Of a DNA stretch of 20,038 bases, positions 14,735-20,038 are shown one piece after another. The notes beneath the pieces were generated by a model. The model had not been told where the DNA came from. It saw nothing but the letters and a program-made list of their open reading frames with translations, and did no database searches. Positions within the stretch are counted from its first letter, which is position 1. The number at the start of each line of letters is the position of its first letter. Made by a program: the position numbers and the translations under genes. Location: assembly GCA_018609925.1 (NCBI GenBank), contig JAHEOG010000153.1, positions 1-20,038 on the forward strand, written 5' to 3'. Source of the stretch: Gammaproteobacteria bacterium (GTDB taxonomy: Bacteria; Pseudomonadota; Gammaproteobacteria; Thiohalorhabdales; Thiohalorhabdaceae).

Positions 14735-16773
14735 GGGCTGGCCACTTCCGCCTTCCTGCCCTCGCCGCCCTTGTCCTGCCGCTGCTCCCGGCGCTGGCGG
14801 TCGCGGCCAACGGAGGGGAAGCGGGGCTGCTCACCCGCGGCCCGTCGACGCTGTCCCCGGCCACGCTCCAGGGGCTGCTCGCCGAGGCGGGCCAGCAGGC
14901 GCAGGAGCTGCTCCGGACCCTAAAGGCGCTGGCAGCAGCCGCCGGCGGGCCCTGGGGCCTCGGCATCGCCCTGGTGGCAGGCCTGGCCGCCGGGGCGGGA
15001 ATCCGGATGGCGAGCGGCCGAGGGGTGCGCCGGCTGTCCTCCCGGCCCGGCAACGGCTCCACCGCGGCCGCCATCGGGGCGCTGGCTGCCCTCCGGGAGC
15101 GCGCCTTCTCCCTGACCCTGCCCGTGGCACTGCTGGTCCTCCTGGAGACCACCGGGGCCCGAGCCCAGGAGCTTGGAATCGTCATCATCCTGGGCCTGGG
15201 CCTGTTCGCGTCCTACCGGTTCGGGGTGGGGCTCTTCCCGTTGTTGTGTCAGGTCGGGCAACCCCTGGCCTTCCTTTCCCACCTGCGCCAGCCCCCGATG
15301 GCCCGCCTTTGGCGCCTGGGCCGGGTTTTGTTCGCGCTGGCGCTGGTGGGGATTCTCCTTGCCTACACCGAACAGGCCATCGGGCTGCCGGGCACTGTTC
15401 GCCAGGAGATCCAGTTCCTGCTCAGCCTAGTGATCCTGGTTGCCCTCTGGCAACTCGCCAGCCGCCGCCTCTGGGTGCCCCTGCGGCGGAAGAGCCCCCT
15501 GACCCTGGCCCAGGCCACGGTGGTGCTGGGCCTCATCCGAACCGCTTTGAGGGGCCTCGCCCTGGTACCCGCGGGGGCTTCCTTGCTTGGCTACCACCGC
15601 CTGAGCATGTGGATCCTGCTCAACCTCCTGGGGACCGTGCTGATCCTGCTGGTAGCGGGAGCGATGGCGACCGCCCTCACCCGAGGGATGCGCCGGCTGG
15701 GGCAGGGCCGGCCTCCCGAAGCCGTTGCCCCGGTCGTCAGTCAGGAGCGCATCGCCCAGCTCTCCCGGGTCCTCGGGGCGGGGGTCCGCGGACTGGTCTA
15801 CCTGGCGGGGATCCTGGCCGTGCTTGTGGTCTGGGGGGTTCCGGTTGCTCAGGTTGGGGCTGCACTGGAGCCGCTAATCTTCGGCTTCCGGGTGGGCGGC
15901 TACGAGCTCTCCCTGATCGCACTGGTCCTCGCCGTCGTCGTGGTGGTGCTCACCTTCCGGATCGGGCAGTGGCTTCGGCGACGGATGCGCGAGGTCTTCC
16001 TGGTCCGGTTCACCGAGGATCCCGGCCTGCGCAACAGTATCGCCACCTTGACCTACTACGTGGTGCTGATCATCGGGGCGTTGGTGGCGGTCTCGGTGGC
16101 CGGGTTCGACCTGACCAACCTGGCCATAATCGCCGGCGCCCTGTCCGTGGGAATCGGCTTCGGCCTCCAGAACGTGGTCAACAACTTCGTGTCGGGGCTG
16201 ATCCTGCTGTTCGAGCGCCCCATTAAGGTGGGCGACATCATCGACTACCAGGGCCAGTGGGCGGTGGTGCAGGAGATCAAGGTCCGCTCCACGGTGGTCC
16301 AGACCTACGACCGCTTCGAGCTGATCGTGCCCAACTCCGAGCTGGTCTCCACCACCGTCACCAACCTCACCCACAACAGCTACATCGCCCGGGTGATCCT
16401 GGACGTGGGCGTCGCATACGGCTCGAACACCGCCACGGTGCGGGAACTGATCATGCAAGCGGTAAACGAGCACCCCCAGGTCTACTCCGACCCGGCCCCC
16501 ATTGTCTACTTCCAAAGCTTTGGCGACAGCGCCCTGGAGTTCCAGGTGCGTTTCTTCACCCACGTTGACGCCTACCTCTTCGCCCCCTCGGACATCCGGT
16601 TCCGCATTGACGAGCTGTTCCGCGAGCACGGCATCACTATCCCTTTCCCGCAGCGCGACGTGCACATCTACCGGACAGAGGAAGAGCACGGGCGCGAAGT
16701 CCCGGATCCGGCCGACAACGGCTCGGAGGAAGGACCTGTAGGAGGGGAAGGGCCCGCCGAGCAGCCCCACTAA
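14731..16773 (+). CDS. Large MscS-type mechanosensitive channel
   Basis: A 680-aa inner-membrane channel expected to open under membrane tension in osmotic downshock. Residues 1-26 look like a signal peptide (ALAVAA), then a periplasmic part and a long series of hydrophobic segments from about 75 to 450, many more than in MscS (286 aa), like the MscK/YnaI/YbdG-type enlarged members. The pore-lining helix is at about 463-490, with the ALSVGIGFGLQNVVNNFVSG signature; it is followed by LFERPIKVGD and the cytoplasmic beta domain (VQEIKVRSTVVQTYDRFELI, then PNSELVSTTVTNL). The tail is Glu/Gly-rich. ATGA overlap with ilvD implies translational coupling. The reason for pairing osmotic protection with branched-chain synthesis is unknown. 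It meets argG tail to tail. Confidence 0.93.
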   Translation: MRAGHFRLPALAALVLPLLPALAVAANGGEAGLLTRGPSTLSPATLQGLLAEAGQQAQELLRTLKALAAAAGGPWGLGIALVAGLAAGAGIRMASGRGVRRLSSRPGNGSTAAAIGALAALRERAFSLTLPVALLVLLETTGARAQELGIVIILGLGLFASYRFGVGLFPLLCQVGQPLAFLSHLRQPPMARLWRLGRVLFALALVGILLAYTEQAIGLPGTVRQEIQFLLSLVILVALWQLASRRLWVPLRRKSPLTLAQATVVLGLIRTALRGLALVPAGASLLGYHRLSMWILLNLLGTVLILLVAGAMATALTRGMRRLGQGRPPEAVAPVVSQERIAQLSRVLGAGVRGLVYLAGILAVLVVWGVPVAQVGAALEPLIFGFRVGGYELSLIALVLAVVVVVLTFRIGQWLRRRMREVFLVRFTEDPGLRNSIATLTYYVVLIIGALVAVSVAGFDLTNLAIIAGALSVGIGFGLQNVVNNFVSGLILLFERPIKVGDIIDYQGQWAVVQEIKVRSTVVQTYDRFELIVPNSELVSTTVTNLTHNSYIARVILDVGVAYGSNTATVRELIMQAVNEHPQVYSDPAPIVYFQSFGDSALEFQVRFFTHVDAYLFAPSDIRFRIDELFREHGITIPFPQRDVHIYRTEEEHGREVPDPADNGSEEGPVGGEGPAEQPH

Positions 16774-16776
16774 CGG

Positions 16777-16801
16777 AAAAAACCCCGCCTCTCCGGCGGG
16801 G
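16777..16801 (-). terminator. Intrinsic terminator of argG
   Basis: On the minus strand a 7-bp stem (CCCCGCC with GGCGGGG, 5-nt loop, 16783-16801) is followed by six Ts (complement of the A run 16777-16782). It lies 27 nt beyond the argG stop, so it terminates argG. On the plus strand no T run follows, so it would serve the MscS-like gene poorly. A second 5-bp stem, CCCGG-CTC-CCGGG at 16802-16814, sits between it and argG. Confidence 0.85.
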
Positions 16802-16828
16802 CCCGGCTCCCGGGAACGAAGGGCCGTT

Positions 16829-18037
<1,209 letters not shown>

Positions 18038-18188
18038 GCTTCAAGACCTTCCTTTCCCGCTAGTGGCGGCGCTATCCTGAGGGCGCGGGCAATTTTTCCA
18101 CCCCTGTCGCCCGCGGTCCAGCGCTGCCCGCGCAAACGCACGATCACGTCCGTTTTCCAACGAGGCGAGGCGCCCAGGGAGGCCTGCT
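18038..18188. promoter_or_regulatory. Divergent argG/msrB control region with an inverted repeat
   Basis: A 151-bp gap between two divergent genes. CGCGGGC and GCCCGCG (18084-18090 and 18109-18115) are perfect 7-bp arms around an 18-nt centre that contains the run AATTTTT, the only AT-rich spot here. GATAGC on the minus strand near 18070-18075 could be an argG -10 element, but the -35 is weak. AGGGAGG at about 18175-18181 is the msrB ribosome binding site. Repeats are seen; the regulator, if any, is unknown. Confidence 0.4.
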
Positions 18189-18593
18189 ATGAGCCGAGGG
18201 AGCGATACGCAGACCAAGACCCGGCCCGACTGGAAGACTCGGCTTACCCCCGAGCAGTACCGAGTCTGTCGCCGGGGCGGCACCGAGCCCCCGTTCTCCG
18301 GGGAATACGTTGACACCAAGGCCGCGGGGACCTATCGCTGCGTGTGCTGCGGTGAGCCCCTGTTCCATTCCGAGCAGAAGTTCGAATCGGGCACCGGCTG
18401 GCCCAGCTTCTGGGCGCCCTTCGAGGAGGCGCGAGTAACCACCGAGCGCGATCCCAGCCTGGGTATGGTCCGCACCGAGGTGCGCTGCGCCTCCTGCGAC
18501 GCCCATCTGGGCCACGTGTTCCCCGACGGTCCCCAGCCCACGGGCCTGCGCTACTGCATCAACTCCGTAGCCCTATCGCTGGAGCGCGAGTAG
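18189..18593 (+). CDS. msrB: Peptide-methionine (R)-S-oxide reductase MsrB
   Basis: It reduces the R form of methionine sulfoxide in proteins, repairing oxidative damage. The 134-aa product has two CxxC pairs for zinc (C51/C54 in CVCC and C100/C103 in CASC), the signature GWPSFW at 70-75, and RYCINS with catalytic C123. E. coli-like MsrB has its resolving Cys in a GCGW context; here that place is Thr69 (SGTGW). Instead C27 sits in the N-terminal region (YRVCRRGGTEPPF), a position used as resolving Cys in Xanthomonas MsrB as I recall, so C27 is the likely partner. No signal peptide, so cytoplasmic. The ATG at 18189 has AGGGAGG 7 nt before it. It pairs with bolA 45 bp downstream. Confidence 0.96.
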   Translation: MSRGSDTQTKTRPDWKTRLTPEQYRVCRRGGTEPPFSGEYVDTKAAGTYRCVCCGEPLFHSEQKFESGTGWPSFWAPFEEARVTTERDPSLGMVRTEVRCASCDAHLGHVFPDGPQPTGLRYCINSVALSLERE

Positions 18594-18638
18594 CCCGTTC
18601 GGCCAGCCACCCCCTGAGGCCCATCAACGGAGACAGCC

Positions 18639-18953
18639 ATGAACGTGCAGGAGACCATCGAGGAGAAGCTGCGCCGGGACCTGGACCCCCTCCACCTGGA
18701 GGTGATCAACGAGAGCTCCATGCACAACGTCCCGCCCGGCTCGGAGAGCCACTTCAAGGTCTTCGTGGTCTCCGAGCGCTTCGCGGGAGAGAATCGGATC
18801 AACCGCCAGCGCGCGGTGAACCGGACCCTGAAGGAAGAGCTGGCGGGACCGGTCCACGCCCTGTCCATGCACACCTTGACCCCCGAGGAATGGGAGGCCC
18901 GCGACCGAGCCACCCTGGCCTCCCCCGAGTGCCTGGGGGGCATGGGCAAGTAG
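18639..18953 (+). CDS. bolA: BolA-family protein
   Basis: A 104-aa small cytoplasmic protein. BolA family members work with monothiol glutaredoxin in Fe-S cluster handling and, in E. coli, affect cell shape and stress regulation. The sequence follows E. coli BolA throughout: ETIEEKLRRDL, HNVPPGSESHFKVFVVS (H29, H38), FAGENRINRQRAVNRTL, VHALSMHTLTPEEW (H73), and the tail LASPECLGG. The usual RHR triad is RQR here (Q57), a change at a normally conserved position, though H29 and H73, the metal-ligand type histidines, remain. GGAGA precedes the ATG by about 6 nt. It is downstream of msrB, and both are plausibly used in oxidative stress (inference). Confidence 0.95.
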   Translation: MNVQETIEEKLRRDLDPLHLEVINESSMHNVPPGSESHFKVFVVSERFAGENRINRQRAVNRTLKEELAGPVHALSMHTLTPEEWEARDRATLASPECLGGMGK

Positions 18954-18977
18954 GCCCGCCTAGAAGGCTTCGCCCAT

Positions 18978-19044
18978 CGGCCGAGGTTGGCCGGGGCTGA
19001 CGTCGGGGCGCCGGGCAGGGCGCGACGCCCGGGAGCCCCTGCCC
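18978..19044. terminator. Hairpins between convergent bolA and argF
   Basis: The 97-bp gap between the two stops contains CGGCC-N6-GGCCG (18978-18993) and a larger hairpin with arms GGGCAGGG (19013-19020) and CCCTGCCC (19037-19044). Inside it GGGCG-CGA-CGCCC (19018-19030) forms a competing stem. No T run follows on either strand, so this is not a classic intrinsic terminator; it may aid termination from both sides. Confidence 0.45.
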
Positions 19045-19050
19045 TTCCCT

Positions 19051-19977
19051 CTAGCCGCGTCCTGCCTCCCCCGAGCCCAGAAGCATCTCCAGAAGCGCCT
19101 TCTGGGTGTGCAGCCGGTTCTCGGCCTCCTCCCAGACCACGCTCTGCGGGCCGTCCAGCACCTCGGCGGTAACCTCCTCGCCCCGGTGGGCGGGCAGGCA
19201 GTGCATGAACAGGGCGTCCCCGCGCGCCAGGGCCATCAGCTCCGCGTCCACTCGGTAGGCCTGGAAGGCCCCGTCCCGGGCCTCCCGATCCGCCTCCTGG
19301 CCCATGCTGGCCCAGACATCGGTGGTAACGAGGTCGGCCCCGGCAGCGGCCTCCCGAGGATCGCCCACCAGACGGGCCGCATCGCCGGCCTCGGCGAGGA
19401 TAGGGGAATCCGGCTCGAACCCCTTCGGACAAGCGAGTCGAACCTCGAAGCCCAGCAGCGCCGCCGCGGCGATCCAGGAGTGGGCCATATTGTTGCCATC
19501 GCCGATCCAGGCCACGGTTCGCCCGGCGATGGGCCCCCGACGCTCGTACCAGGTGAATATGTCCGTCAGGACCTGGCAGGGGTGGCAGCGATCGGTCAGG
19601 CCGTTGATGACCGGGACATGGCTGTGGCAGGCAAGCTCCTCGATGCGGTCATGGCCGAAGGTCCGGACCATGAGCCCATCCACCATGCGGGACAGGACCT
19701 TGGCCGTGTCGGCAATGGGCTCGCCGCGACCGAGCTGGAGCTGGTCCGGGGCCAGGTACATGCCGTGGCCCCCCAGCTGGTAGATCCCGGCCTCGAAGGA
19801 TACCCGGGTACGGGTGGAGGGCTTCTCGAAGAGCAGTCCCAGGATCCGGCCCGGGAGGCTGGCGTGGGGGACATCCGTGCGCTGGTAGCCCTTGAGGGCG
19901 AAGGTACGCTCCAGCAGGGCCTCCACCTCCTCCCGGCCGAGGTCGCCGAGCCGCAGGAGGTGGCGTACCCGAGTCAC
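19051..19977 (-). CDS. argF: Ornithine carbamoyltransferase ArgF
   Basis: It makes citrulline from ornithine and carbamoyl phosphate, the step before ArgG. The 308-aa product has the carbamoyl-phosphate loop STRTR at 54-58, HPCQ at 132-135, DVWASMGQE, and HCLPAHRGEEV with the reactive-site Cys, all complete. The DVWASMG motif marks it as an ornithine, not aspartate, transcarbamoylase. The GTG start at 19977-19975 overlaps the stop of the upstream gene by 4 bp (GTGA), so the two are probably coupled. Its stop is TAG at 19051. It lies on the same strand as argG but is separated from it by the opposite-strand pair msrB-bolA. Confidence 0.98.
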   Translation of the reverse strand: MTRVRHLLRLGDLGREEVEALLERTFALKGYQRTDVPHASLPGRILGLLFEKPSTRTRVSFEAGIYQLGGHGMYLAPDQLQLGRGEPIADTAKVLSRMVDGLMVRTFGHDRIEELACHSHVPVINGLTDRCHPCQVLTDIFTWYERRGPIAGRTVAWIGDGNNMAHSWIAAAALLGFEVRLACPKGFEPDSPILAEAGDAARLVGDPREAAAGADLVTTDVWASMGQEADREARDGAFQAYRVDAELMALARGDALFMHCLPAHRGEEVTAEVLDGPQSVVWEEAENRLHTQKALLEMLLGSGEAGRG

Positions 19978-20038
19978 AGGACTTCCCCGAGCAGGTAGTC
20001 CAGCCCGGACACGATGCGATCGGCCTGCTTCCGGGTCA
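19974..20038 (-). CDS. C-terminal 20 residues of a gene upstream of argF, probably argD
   Basis: Only the tail is in the window: 20 codons ending QADRIVSGLDYLLGEVL and a TGA that overlaps the argF GTG. The short helix fits the C-terminal end of acetylornithine aminotransferase, and argD directly upstream of argF is common in gammaproteobacteria. The identity rests on position more than sequence. The frame was read by hand. Confidence 0.5.
   Translation of the reverse strand, partial: TRKQADRIVSGLDYLLGEVL

Noticed and set aside
16783..16801. Same hairpin read as a plus-strand terminator for the MscS-like gene
   Set aside because: The T run is only on the minus strand (complement of A6 at 16777-16782); on the plus strand the stem is followed by GC-rich sequence.

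Overview
The window reads as chromosomal DNA of a high-GC gammaproteobacterium. RNase G, LptE, BolA, the Pol III delta subunit and the order leuS-lptE-holA-proA-nadD-rsfS-maf-rng all point there. Coding stretches are very GC-rich, and the sulfur-trafficking genes would suit an Ectothiorhodospiraceae-like sulfur oxidiser. That last placement is inference from gene content, not a proven assignment. All recognisable genes look intact except the two cut by the window edges.

Layout. (1) Positions 1-7974, minus strand: a tightly packed housekeeping operon read right to left as leuS, lptE, holA, proA, nadD, rsfS, maf, rng (cut at the left edge). Most junctions overlap or are under 55 bp. (2) 8109-8609, minus: a single-domain rhodanese. 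(3) 8801-11883, plus: an overlapping set of a PP-loop ThiI/MnmA-like thiolase with an NFACT-R-like tail, TusA and a CDF metal transporter, then a DUF4124 coiled-coil envelope protein. With the divergent rhodanese this looks like a sulfur-relay module. (4) 11884-13060: a ketopantoate-reductase-like gene flanked by two different palindromic intergenic repeats, in locally lower-GC DNA. (5) 13061-16773, plus: ilvD overlapping a long MscS-type channel by 4 bp. (6) 16777-20038: arginine genes argG and argF plus the tail of a likely argD on the minus strand, with the plus-strand pair msrB-bolA between argG and argF.

How the genes work together. The left operon mixes translation (LeuRS, RsfS, RNase G), replication (HolA), NAD and proline synthesis, nucleotide house-cleaning (Maf) and outer-membrane LPS assembly (LptE). 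The right side carries branched-chain amino acid synthesis, osmotic protection, arginine synthesis, and methionine-sulfoxide repair with Fe-S handling. No tRNA, rRNA, CRISPR array, transposase or phage gene was seen. The least ordinary parts are the PP-loop/TusA/rhodanese module and the two palindromic repeats around 12139-12909.
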